From: Megaleporinus macrocephalus
Lineage: Eukaryota; Chordata; Actinopteri; Characiformes; Anostomidae
Assembly (NCBI GenBank): GCA_021613375.1
Contig: CM038716.1
Coordinates: 10,148,766-10,212,765, forward strand
Direction: 5' to 3'
Length of the DNA stretch: 64,000 bases
Shown: one piece after another, positions 10,731 through 22,069 of the stretch
Position numbering within the stretch: the stretch's first letter is position 1
Layout: each line of letters begins with the position of its first letter
Position numbers and translations under genes: made by a program
Notes under the pieces: generated by a model
What the model saw: the letters and a program-made list of their open reading frames with translations, nothing else
What the model was told of the DNA's origin: nothing
Databases searched by the model: none

Positions 10731-11099
10731 CAGTGTTGATAAATGAGTGTTAAGGTAGAGAATGTACTTATGGTTTAGTGTATCAGGACAATGGAGAGAC
10801 TACATGAGTTACTAATTATCATAATTGTGCTACAAGTATCAGTTTTTGGGGGTCAGTGAGTGTAAAAGCTGTAAAAGTGTGTGGTTGATTATTAACTGCA
10901 GTAGATTCTAATAAATGACTCGTATGACTGTAAAGCAGAACACTTGTAGAACTGATTAACACTAAAAACACACTTTCTAAACTGGATCAGGTGGAGTTTA
11001 GAATCAGAACATATGTTTACACATAGATACATACAAACAAACACAGATTAAACAATATTATATATTAATATATACATCACTGCATAGTTACAGTTTCCA
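10731..11099. other. Spacer segment between 37- and 61-bp minisatellites, spacer 1
   Basis: About 370 bp, AT-rich, shared by all four spacers (also 26666-27033, 46651-47029, 61691-62063). No gene or known repeat is recognised. Confidence 0.5.
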
Positions 11100-12105
11100 A
11101 ACACTGTATTACACTAATAAAGCCTGTAGACTCTCAGCAGATCATTCAGTAACATACCTGAACACTGTATTACACTAATAAAGCCTGTAGACTCTCAGCA
11201 GATCATTCAGTAACATACCTGAACACTGTATTACACTAATAAAGCCTGTAGACTCTCAGCAGATCATTCAGTAACATACCTGAACACTGTATTACACTAA
11301 TAAAGCCTGTAGACTCTCAGCAGATCATTCAGTAACATACCTGAACACTATATTACACTAATAAAGCCTGTAGACCCTCAGCAGATCATTCAGTAACATA
11401 CCTGAACACTGTATTACACTAATAAAGCCTGTAGATTCTCAGCAGATCATTCAGTAACATACCTGAACACTGTATTACACTAATAAAGCCTGTAGACTTT
11501 CAGCAGAACATTCAGTAACATACCTGAACACTGTATTACACTAATAAAGCCTGTAGACTCTCAGCACATTATTCAGTACCATACCTGAACACTGTATTAC
11601 ATTAATAAAACCTGTAGACTCTCAGCAGATCATTCAGTAACATACCTGAACACTGTATTAAACTAATAAAGCCAGTAGACTCTCAGCAGATCATTCAGTA
11701 ACATACCTGAACACTGTATTACACTAATAAAGCCTGTAGACTCTCAGCAGATCATTCATTAACATACCTGAACACTGTATTACACTAATAAAGCCTGTAG
11801 ACTCTCAGCAGGTTATTCAGTAACATACCTGAACACTGTATTACACTAATAAAGCCAGTAGACTCTCAGCAGATCATTCAGTAACATACCTGAACACTGT
11901 ATTACACTAATAAAGCCTGTAGACTCTCAGCAGGTTATTCAGTAACATACCTGAACACTGTATTACACTAATAAAGCCTGTAGACTCTCAGCAGATCATT
12001 CAGTAACATACCTGAACACTGTATTACACTAATAAAGCCTGTAGACTCTCAGCAGAAGGTTCAGTAACGTACCTGAACACTGTATTACACTAATAAATAA
12101 TGAAG
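11100..12105. repeat. 61-bp minisatellite, spacer 1
   Basis: About 16 units of 61 bp (core CTAATAAAGCCTGTAGACTC and ATCATTCAGTAACATACCTG). Each unit carries AATAAA on the plus strand. On the minus strand each has an acceptor-like CTACAG and a donor-like CAG|GTATGT 27 bases apart. Confidence 0.9.
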
Positions 12106-12164
12106 AGTAGTAGCATATTTTAATTTTTTTAATTATTTTTATATTTGCTGATGTGTGGGATTGG

Positions 12165-12555
12165 GGAGCGAGGGTTAGGGTGAGTTGAAGAAGGGTGGGT
12201 TTGATTGTAAGAGGTTGGGTTTGATTGTAGGGGGTTTGGGTTGATTTAGGAGGTTAAGGTTGATTTAGGAGGTTGAGGTTGATTCAGGAGGTTGAGGTTG
12301 ATTTAGGAGGTTGAGGTTGATTCAGGAGGTTGAGGTTGATTCAGGAGGGTAAGGTTGATTTAGGAGGTAGGGGTTGATTGTTGGAGGTAGGGTTTGATTG
12401 TCGGAGGTAGGGTTTGATTGTAGGAAGTAGGGTTTGATTGTTGGAGGTAGGGTTTGATCGTAGGAGGTAGGGTTTGATTGTTGGAGGTAGGGTTTGAATG
12501 TTGGAGGTAGGGTTTATTGTAAGAGGGTTGGGGTTTATTGTAGGAGGTTGCGGTT
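12165..12555. repeat. 19/20-bp minisatellite overlapping E14 of copy 2
   Basis: Units TTGATTTAGGAGGTTGAGG (19 bp), then GTTTGATTGTTGGAGGTAGG (20 bp). The right part encodes the C-terminal tail of copy 2 on the minus strand. GTTTATTG variants supply AATAAA on the gene strand. Confidence 0.88.
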
Positions 12556-15500
12556 GTTCTTTATTGCCATCTGTTTTCATGCTGACACCAGTCTGGTCTC
12601 TTACGTCCTCTGCCTCCACCACGCCTCCCTCTTCCTCCAAAACCGCCTCTCTCCCTTTGTGGAGGAGCGCATCCATCATTATGGCTGGGGCCGTGACTTC
12701 TCTCAGTGGCCTCCTCCTCCCACTGGTGTCTCGGCACCCTAGGTCGTCCCTGGTGCCGATGCGTCCACTGAACTTCGGACTGCTGCCTGAGTCGATGATG
12801 GCAGTCAGTCCGTGGACGAGGAGGAGGCTGCACCCCAGGAGAGTCTCTGTGAGCTACAAATGCAGATACACTCATGTTAGTATCAGTGAGTAGTTACTGT
12901 AGAAGAACTTTTGGTTTCTGAAGAACGTTTTAATAGAAGCTTCTATGTAAAACAGATGTGTGAGCATGAAGAACCTTGTAGAAGCTCCACTACCAGTGAA
13001 AGTTTATCTCTAGAGTCGTATATCCAACGCAAGATCTGAAGAAGTACCTTTTTTTGTAAGAGTGTATGTTCATGTAAACAGAATCTGAGATCTGTTTCTT
13101 TACTCACCCCGAGATGACTGAGGTGGCTGACGTGGTGGAGGTGGCTGAGGACGTTGAGGCAGCTGACGTGGTTGACGCTGCTGACGTTGCTGAGGCGTCT
13201 GAGGTGGCTGACGCAGATGACGTGGCTGAGGTGGCTGAGGTGGCTGAGGTGGATGGCGCGAATGACGTGGCTTAGATGGCTGAATTTTAGGTGCCATCCT
13301 CTTCATTTCATCCGTGCTGGACTCAGCCGAAGCTCCACCTTCCTCCACCTCCTCGGTCTGGTCTTGTGCTGTAACATGAAGAAACATCAACAGCTGTCCA
13401 GATCCATCACTGTGGTTGGACCTGACTCTGGTGTTTGTGTTGCTCGCATACAAACTGGACTCAGAGTCACCTCGTAAAACGAGCCCGAGCAGAATCAGTA
13501 TGAGTTCAGATGAATATTAATAACTAACTAATACATCCTGATGAAACATTAGCAGTTCTTTAGACATTCTCAGTTATTATGATGATGATCATCAAGCTAC
13601 TAGGTTCTTCTACTCACCCAGACATCCGCAGTAATATGTACGGGCGGAGTCCAGCAGAGGCGCCAGCACCTCCACAATGTCCCGGTAATCAGGCGCCGAG
13701 GACATCAAGCACAGGAAGTCGTGGACTGATTTAATAGAAATAAATATTAGCAGTTGTTCAGCTGAGTCTTCATCACAGAACCTAGTAAAGATGTTGATAC
13801 TGATATTGAAGACTTGAGGATCAGCTGATCTGATGTTACTACTTCTTAAGCTCTAAAGATGATCAGCTCTTTCTGCTTATATCAGTCTGAGATCCACCAG
13901 CTGTTCCCACATGGGCTCTATCTTTAGTTTCTGGTGCTCATTAGCTTTACTCACTGAGATGCTGATCCCTCCCGGTGACGAGCTCCTCCAGGATGCTATC
14001 CAGGGCCTGGGTGATGATGTCGGCCCTGGACTCGTTGTTGTTCACTAGTTCATTTAGAAAGAATGAATGAAAACAGGTTCATGTTAACATTAAACGTGAT
14101 TCCTACTTTTACCTGCATGTTATTATGATGACTCACCTGGAGGTTCTCTGTGCACCTTACGGAGGTACATCAGGGCGTTAGCAGCCAGCTGGACCAACAG
14201 CCCTGTCAGCATCTCATCCACTGGATTCACATTGATACACACTGTCAGTTCTCCAGCTGCATCGTTTTCACTCTTCATATATTTGCACTGAGCGTTTCCG
14301 GTACTTACCGAGCTGTGTGTACAGCGTGTCCAGGTGAGGGCAGAAGATGTCACGCAGGGCCTCCACCTCTGCATCCACCCCCACCTGTATCTCAGTTCCT
14401 GGTTCTGAAAGGATCAGCAGATGTTCAGTCATATTATGGTGGGTTCTGATCATCAAGTCACATCACCAAATGCTGCCTGACTGAGTTTGAGTGGTCATCA
14501 TCAACTGATATAGTTCTATCTGCTGGAATGGACCAACGCCAGCCTAGTCTATTTTGCTGCCCTGGTGTCAGAGAAGGTTCTGGGTTCTGTTACTCACCCA
14601 GAGTCATGCTGGTGAATCCTCGGATGCTGTCCAGATGATGTGTTAACAGCACCCCGGCATCAGCAAACTCAGGAACCGTTTGCATCACCGCCAGCACCTT
14701 GTTAACTGATTCAATAGAAATAAACATCAGCAGATGTTCAGCTGCTACATCATCACAGAACCTGGTGAAGATGCTGATCCTTATATTGAAGCTCTAAGTA
14801 TCAGCAGATCTGATATTTACTGACCCAGCCAACATGTTCATGTGGACCCCACATCAGTTAAAGACGGGCTGCCGATTGGGTCCACTTGGGGCAACCTGGT
14901 AGTAACTAGGGCCGATCCGGACTGCAAGATGGGCCCAAGTGAACAACCGACCATGTGAACAGTGCCATAACTGTGGGCCCCCAACAGTAGCCTAAGTGGG
15001 ACTCACAACTGTAACCCAAACGGGGCAAAAAGCTATAACCCAGCGGGGCTCCATGTATCACCAATCATAAAGCCCCTACAAGCCCACGTGAAACCCATAC
15101 AGACCAGATAAGAACCATACGGGCCCCACATGGACATGTTGTCTGTGAAGTCTTTAGTATCATGTTTAATATTTAGTGTTTATGTGCTTTACTCACTCAG
15201 GTGCTGGTCAGGTGAGAATGCGAGTCTCTGCAGCAGCACAAGAACTACCTCGCAGGCGGCCTCGATCAGGGCGTTGGTGTTGTTCGCTGATGTTTGTAGA
15301 AGATATTCAGTGAGAGTGAGATGTTGAGAGATATTAAGATATTCATGTTTCTGCTTTTGTCTGAATGTAGTTTTTGTAGTGAGTTCTTCTTTTACTCACC
15401 CGGAGGGAACTTGAGGTTCTGCAGTTCAGATACCTGCATGTTCTCCAGCAGGTATCTGAATGCGTCTGCTGCAGAGATCACCCTGACGATGGTCATCATC

Positions 15501-18325
15501 TTCTGGTCGTCTTTCACATTAATAAACACTGTCAGTCGTCCAGCCGTGTTATTTTCATACTTGATATATTTCCACAGGTCATTTCCGTTACTTACCGAAG
15601 GACTGGACAGGGTGATCTACGTGGGAGGACACAGGGGTCATAGGAGTCTCTACCCCCGTGTCCTCGACCTCATCCACGACCGGAGCTCCTGAGTCAGATT
15701 CTAAGAAGATCAGCATATGTTCAGTAACGTTATGGTCAGTTCTGATGATCCTTGTCAAGTCAGACAATAATGACATCACCAGATCTTAACTAGGGCCTGA
15801 TGGAGTTCAGGTGGTCTTCATTAACTTCATTTATTACATCAACAGAACTGGACTGTGTGCTGGAGTGGACCACCAGCAGCCGGTTTGTTCTGGTAATGTT
15901 CTCCAGTGCTGTACGATTCAGAGATAACATGATGGTAATGGTTTGTTCTGCTCACCCAGAGATGTGCTGGAGGTTGGAGGTTCCTCCAGCAGAGTTTCTC
16001 CTCTGGTCTCCTCCTCAGTGTGCTCGCAGGTCTGGGATTCTGTTTGAACATCAATAAATATCAACATCTGTCCAGCTGGGTCGTTATCACAATATCCAAC
16101 GTTTGATTCTTTTACTCACCAAGATGCTGGTCCACCACTTCTCCTCCAGCAACGTCCCTCGGCAGGATCTCCAGGAGCTCACTGGTCCCAGGAGCTCTCT
16201 GTTCTCCTGCTTTAATATTCATATCAGAATGAATAATATCAGCATATGTTCCATTAATGTAGAGATACAATGATGTTCATCATGATAACAGGTTCTCCTA
16301 CTCACCCAGAGGGGTGCTAGAGGGTGGTCCAGCATCTTCAGACTGTAGCAGTTCAGGAGTCGTCTCGGTATTGACGCCTATTTAATTTAGAATTGAATCA
16401 TTTAGACAGATTAGAGTTTATGATCAGTTCAATTCCTGTTTTAATTAAACATTAAATAATATTAATAAATAAAATACATTCACCACAACTAACACAGAGT
16501 AACCTTAACATTAACCCTACACTTAACCCTACCTAACATTAACATTAACCCTACACTTAACCCTACCTAACATTAACATTAACCCTACACTTAACACTAC
16601 CTAACATTAACCCTACACTTAACCCTACCTAACATTAACCCTACACTTAACCCTACCTAACATTAACATTAACCCTACACTTAACCCTATCTAACATTAA
16701 CCTTAACCATAAACTTAACCCTACCTAACATTAACCCTACACTTAACCCTACCTAACATTAACATTTAACCCTACACTTAACCCTACCTAACATTAACAT
16801 TACCCCACACTTAACACTACTTAACATTAACATTTAACCCTACAATTAACCCTACCTAACATTAACATTACCCCACACTTAACACTACCTAACATTAACA
16901 TTAACCCTACACTTAACCCTACCTAACATTAACCCTACACTTAACCCTACCTAACATTAACCCTACACTTAACCCTACCTAACATTAACATTAACCCTAC
17001 ACCTAACCTTACCTAATATTAACATTAACCCTTTATTTAACCCTACCTAACATTAACATTAACCCTACACTTAACCCTACCTAACATTAAAATTAACCCT
17101 ACACTTAACCCTCCCTAACATTAACATTAACCCTACACTTAACCCTACCTAACATTAACCCTACACATAACCCTACCTAACATTAACCCTAAACTTAACC
17201 CTACCTAACATTAACATTAACCCTTCACTTAACCCTCCCTAACATTAACATTAACCCTACACTTAACCCTACCTAACTTTTAAATTAACCCTACACTTAA
17301 CCCCAACTAACATTAGCCCTACACTCAACCCTACCTAACATTACCCCTACACTTAACCCTACCTAACATTAACATTAACTCTACCTAACATTAACCCTAC
17401 ACTTAACCCTGCCTAACATTAACCCTACACTTATCCTTACCTAACATAAACCTCAAACTCAACCCTACCTAACATTACCCCTACACTTAACCCTATCCAA
17501 CATTAACATTAACTCTACACTTAACCCTACCTAACATTAACCATACACTCAACCCTACCTAACATTAACCCTACACTTAACCGTACCTAACATTAACCTT
17601 ACACTTAACCCTACCTAACATTAACATTAACCCTACACCTAACCTTACCTAATATTAACATTAACCCTACACTTAACCCTTCCTAACATTAACACTAACC
17701 CTTAACACTTACCCATTCCCTCTTATGTCTTAAACCTAACATTTACCCTGCTCTGATTGGTAAGTTCACACACTCTGTTCTGATTGTTCAAACACCAGAG
17801 TGCTTGAAATTGGTAGCAGCATCGGCTCTAACTTCCACCCCTTCACTAATGTATTTAAGCCCCGCCTCCCGCTGAGCTTAATATGCTCCTAATGGTCAGT
17901 TCACACACTCTTTTCTGATTGGCCGACCACCTGAGTGCTTAAAATTGGTTAAGCCCCCCTACACTAAAGTAAAGTGTATCCAGCGCTGTACTCTGATTTA
18001 TTCAGTACGTACTGAGAATCACTGACTTGTTCAGTAACTACTGTTAATTATAGTGACGTCGACTCATCTACTCACTCAGAAGCTGCTCAGTCTCTGTGCT
18101 GATGTCCACCGGCTCTGTCTCGGCTTCCTCCATCAGCACAGTCACGCTCTCCTGTAGTGGAGTCTCCCTCTCCTCCTCTTTCCTAGAGAAACTCCACTCT
18201 CTCTCTCTCCTCCTCCTCTTTCCTTTCTCTTTCTTCTCAGTATGTTCTCCTTCCTTTCTGTGCTCCTCCTCCTCCTCACTCTCTCTATCTCCTCCTCCAC
18301 AACAGCAAAACTTTCTCCAGCTCAT
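12341..18325 (-). CDS. Tandem-array gene copy 2 (complete, 14 coding exons)
   Basis: Exons: E1 18076-18325, E2 16306-16377, E3 16120-16209, E4 15956-16039, E5 15596-15700, E6 15400-15510, E7 15197-15286, E8 14598-14705, E9 14309-14404, E10 14137-14220, E11 13955-14044, E12 13618-13725, E13 13108-13368, E14 12341-12846. The joined frame has 685 codons including the stop, with no internal stop and every junction GT-AG, phase 1. Order in the protein: Cys cluster and charged N-terminus (E1), three exon cassettes (E1-E4, E5-E8, E9-E12), a Pro/Gln/Arg-rich stretch (E13), then E14. E14 is read from the CAG acceptor at 12846 and its tail is encoded by a 19/20-bp minisatellite. A competing reading of E14 starts two bases later and ends at 12561 in an RGG-rich tail. 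Intron 7 carries a MITE and intron 1 a large minisatellite. Function unknown. Confidence 0.72.
14826..15145. mobile_element. MITE-like element in intron 7, copy 2 (internal deletion)
   Basis: Same element and position as in copy 1 but about 67 bp shorter: the GGGCC-rich block after 'ggcaacctggta' is missing. The right inverted repeat has one extra change (gttgtctg). Confidence 0.7.
16497..17735. repeat. Telomere-like minisatellite in intron 1, copy 2
   Basis: Same repeat family as in copy 1, about 1.24 kb, the longest of the four intron-1 arrays. Confidence 0.85.
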
Positions 18326-18407
18326 TTTTCCTCCTCTCTCCTTCGACGCTTCAGCACAGACTGATTCCACACTGAGACGCGCGGAACTCCGTACATCTTC
18401 ACCTCTA

Positions 18408-18437
18408 TGACGTCACACGGCCTCTGTAGTGACATCA
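18408..18437 (-). promoter_or_regulatory. Paired CRE-like sites upstream of copy 2
   Basis: TGACGTCA at 18408-18415 and TGACATCA at 18430-18437, with the same 22-bp spacing and the same distance to the start codon as in copy 1. Confidence 0.45.
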
Positions 18438-18626
18438 CAGCGGAATGTTGGACACTCTGTGGAGGTCTCTGTTGGTAAATGAATGTGAGGCTACAGTTAA
18501 TGGGCTTCATGTAGTGAATCAGAGCGACGCTGCTGTGTTTACTCCTCACTTCTCAGATTTGAGCAGTTCATGTGAATCAGACTGACAATCAGACTCGCTG
18601 TAGCTTCATTTCATCACCTCACAGAA

Positions 18627-19177
18627 CAGGGGGGGCACTTCATTTTCCCATGGGGCCACATGAGGAACTGGAATGGGTTTAGAGGACCAGACTAATATAC
18701 TTAACTCAGTTCTACCCAATACCTATATACTGTATACAGAATATAATATATCTGTATATAAAAACAGTAAATGAAACTTTACAATGATTCAATGAAAATG
18801 TGGAGAACAGAATTCTATCAGTATTTAATGAACTTGTGATTGTTCAGTTTAGAAAACTTAGCATCACATTCTCACATAAAATAGCAAGTTTTTCAAAGAG
18901 CAGCATCACTTTAACTTAATAAAATCAGAAAATGAAACATTACAATAATGCAATGAAAATGTGGAGAACAGAATTGTAGCACAGTTTAACAAACATTTCT
19001 AAACACAGTTTTGAAAATGAGCATCTTCTGCAGCATTTAAAACAACTAGCATCACAACTTTACACACAAACATCTAGTTTTTCAAAAACCAGCATCACAT
19101 TAACTTCATACACAAACGTTCAATGAGAGAAATCTAGCCTGGACTGGAACAAGTGAACTGAAGTCAGGTTGAAAATC
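18627..19177 (-). mobile_element. hAT transposon remnant, spacer 2 (shorter)
   Basis: Same element end as in spacer 1 (CAGGGGGGG at 18627) but cut off within the last coding residues by a TA-flanked element starting at 19178, so the CEQTFSVMK part is missing. This truncation marks B-type spacers. Confidence 0.6.
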
Positions 19178-19445
19178 TACACTGTAAACCCGGATTGGTT
19201 GATTGTACTTAAAGAGTTTGAGTGATTGTCTTAAAATATTTAAGTAATTAAAACTAGAGAAAATCTAATGGTTTGAGTAAAATCAACTTAAATATCAAAT
19301 AGACTGGAAGTGATCATTTGAGTTGAATACAATGAAATCTAAATTATTTATACTTAAAATATTTAGTAAAATCAAACCAACTGACCATTTAATTCAACTC
19401 AACATTGAGTTTCCTGTAATCAGAATTAAAAACTTAAACTAGTCT
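19178..19445. mobile_element. TA-flanked element, one end only, spacer 2
   Basis: Begins TACACTGTAAACCCGG and matches the right part of the spacer 1 element on the opposite strand. The second inverted repeat was not found. Confidence 0.5.
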
Positions 19446-19694
19446 CCATAAAAAGCTGATGTTCTCCTACATCAAATAAACACAGACAGCAGTTACATTT
19501 AGTTTTTATTTAGATTTGATTTAAAACTCCATCACTTTGTTCTGATTACAGTCAGGTTAATGCAGTGACGAAGCCTGGTTCATTTCTCTTGTGTTAACAA
19601 AGTGGGTTCACCTAAATATGTGTTTAAATCAGACCAGCTTAAGTGTGATTGGTAGCTTCCTTTAACACCACGTGCTGCTGAAATATCTGCTTTT

Positions 19695-20095
19695 GTTACG
19701 TCGGATACCTTCCTAGAATATTCTGTTACGGCTTTTGGTCTTTGGAATGCACCGGCTACCTTTCAGCGTTTGATGAAGCGTGTGCTGATGGGCGTCTGGA
19801 ACTGTCAGGTGTATTTAGACCACATGGTTTTGTTTTCTTTTGACTGATCATGTAAAAGCTCTCCATCATGTATTTGATCCACTGCAAGAGGCTTCATTAA
19901 CTTTGAACCTTGAAAAATGGGAGTTTGGCACAGCAGCTGTTGTTGACCTGGGTAAACGGGTGGGACAGGGACAGCTTCGTCCTGTTGCAGTGAAAGTGCA
20001 GACCATTGAGTAATGTCCTGTGCCTCGTACCAAGCGCCAGCTCAGGCGGTTTCTTGGCATGGCCGGATATTATCTCGGGTTTTGAGAGAAGGGTC
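19695..20095 (+). pseudogene. Ty3/gypsy reverse transcriptase remnant, spacer 2
   Basis: Reads through FGLWNAPATFQRLMKR, VYLDHMVLFS (the YxDD active site changed to YLDH), LNLEKWEF and FLGMAGYY, which are landmarks of gypsy RT. In-frame stops and the lost catalytic Asp show it is dead. Present only in B-type spacers (2 and 4). Confidence 0.75.
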
Positions 20096-20533
20096 GAGCT
20101 GCAGACAGGGGCGTTCCTGGTTGGGGTGGTCCTGTACAAGCAGAAAAGAACAATGCGGCTTGAACAGAATCAACTAATGGAATATTAAGCGACTCTGGAA
20201 GGACTGGAACATGTCAGTCATGCTGTTTATGATTAACTTTGGAAATAAAACGTAACAAAATCATAAGTCGACAGTTTTTTGTAAGTGTTGATGATTTGTC
20301 GAACGTCTGAACGTGACGGACTGCACCATATATAGATTCAAATATGGCCAAATGAATAAAACAAACTGGACTGTAGGGGGCGCACTGTTACTGTAACGGA
20401 CTGCGAAACTACAGGAAAGCAGAACCGGTTAAAACAAGGAACAGATAGATCCTGCTGTAGTCAAGAGAATGATCCTGCTGTGTTGAAGAGAATGAAAAAG
20501 CCAGGACGTTCTTGTTTTAGCCAATGAGAACGA

Positions 20534-20580
20534 GGGGGCGTTCCTGAAAACACTAACGCCCTATAAACAGGAACGCCCCC
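20534..20580. repeat. 13-bp perfect inverted repeat with CCAAT and TATA, spacer 2
   Basis: GGGGGCGTTCCTG at 20534-20546 and its exact complement CAGGAACGCCCCC at 20568-20580, with a 21-base loop. A CCAAT box lies just upstream (20521) and CTATAAAC inside the loop. This looks like the promoter part of a retroelement LTR (inference). Confidence 0.6.
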
Positions 20581-20654
20581 GGCTGCAGACCGACGATATT
20601 GGTGGGTTTTGCTGAAACTTGCTCACCAATCTGCTTGGCTCCTCCTCTGACTAT

Positions 20655-21085
20655 GTGGGGTCTGATGGAGGTCCGGCTGCTTTGATCTCGTTAAAGTTGC
20701 TGCTTGGTTGCTCCTGTGTTGTCTGCTCCAGATCTTACTACACCTTTTAAACTGGAGGTGGATGCTAGTGCTACTGGTGCTACTGGTGCTACTGGTGCTA
20801 CTGGTGCTGGCGCTGTCCTTTCACAGTCGGACCAGAATGGACTTGATCATCTGGTGGTCTTTTATTCAAAGAAGTTCTTAAAACATCAGCTTAGTTCCAG
20901 TACAGTTGAGAAGGAGACGCTGGCGTTACTGCTGGCAGTGCAACATTCTGAAGTATATGTTGATAGTATCCGGTACCAGTTGTGGTGTATACGGATCAGA
21001 ACCCTCTTATCTTTCTTTCTAGGATGAGTAATGCTGATCAGCGTTTAATGAGATGCTCTAACAGTTCAGGATTTAATCTAGAAAT
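20655..21085 (+). pseudogene. Ty3/gypsy RNase H fragment, spacer 2
   Basis: Same fragment and same frameshift as in spacer 1, with a longer GATGATGATGAG codon repeat (GCTACTGGT units). Confidence 0.8.
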
Positions 21086-21099
21086 CTGGGGGGAGGATG

Positions 21100-21495
21100 T
21101 GTTGGGGGACGTCCTCTCTCAGGTATATTAGTTGTGGGTTAAATTCGGGACGTGTGTTTTTGGTGGTGGGGTGTTACGTCCTGTGTTTTGTTTCTCTCTT
21201 TCTTTCTGTAGTGAATATTTTGTTTTTCTTTTAGAGTTTTGTTTGTTATTGTGGGTCTTGGGGTCTCCCTGAAGAGAGAGAGATTCTTCTTTTTCTTATA
21301 TTGGGTATAAAATCTCAAAGCCAAGCGAAACTAAATCAAGCAATAAACAACAAACCTTGTAGCAGTAATTGTGATTTTGTCATTAGTTTTAATTTTTCTT
21401 CATTAATTTAAATAAATTATATTGGTGTGGTCTGGCGGCTGAGCGGGTGGTCTCACTTTCTCTTTTGTTGCTTTTTACTCCTAGAAGAAGTAACA
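21100..21495 (+). mobile_element. Ty3/gypsy 3' LTR, spacer 2 (internally deleted)
   Basis: Starts TGTTGGGGGACG after a purine tract and ends AGTAACA. About 220 bp shorter than the spacer 3 copy; the CCAAT-containing part is missing. Confidence 0.65.
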
Positions 21496-22069
21496 GAGAT
21501 ACTGTATATACATGTAAACATTCATATGTGATGATATTTGAGAGGATTTCAAACTACTTACATGTTCAAGATGTAGAGAATCTGCTCAGACCAGCTGCTC
21601 ACCAGTCAAACCAGCATTGAGCAGTGTTCTGGTCTGGTGCTTGTTCAGTGTTCAACACTGGAACCTGCTGGTTTGTGATGGTTAGCATATTAGCCTCCCA
21701 TGTTGGTGACCAGCATCGCAGCATGAACGTGTTCAAAGCCAACAAACGCTGGTCCTCCAGCAGAGCAGATACATGAGAACATGAAGTTGTGTCTGAATTG
21801 AATGGCTGTGTTTTTAATCTCAGTCTGATCCGTTTCTGAAGATCCAATAGGTCTGATTTGTTTAGCAGTGTAATATTACCTACAGACAGAGTCCGTCTGT
21901 TACCAACACCTTCACCTCAACACTTGTTCTAATGCACTTACAACAAAGTGTGAAGCCAGTCTTCAGGTTTGGGACACAGCCATTGTCTTATTTCCCCCAG
22001 ACTGAAGAGGTGGGGTCAGACTAACCATAGGTAGACACTTGTGTAATCATGAATACTTATTCTTTACTT
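21496..22069. other. Non-coding spacer between LTR and Tc1, spacer 2
   Basis: Shared with 40833-41404 and 56909-57484. Palindrome-rich sequence around 'ccagctgctcaccagtcaaaccagc' and 'ctgctggtttgtgatggttagc' suggests an old repeat. An 82-codon open frame on the minus strand shows no recognisable motif. Confidence 0.4.

Noticed and set aside
11100..12105. Regular 61-bp repeats considered as a CRISPR-like array
   Set aside because: No distinct spacers between repeats, units adjoin directly, and the host is an animal.
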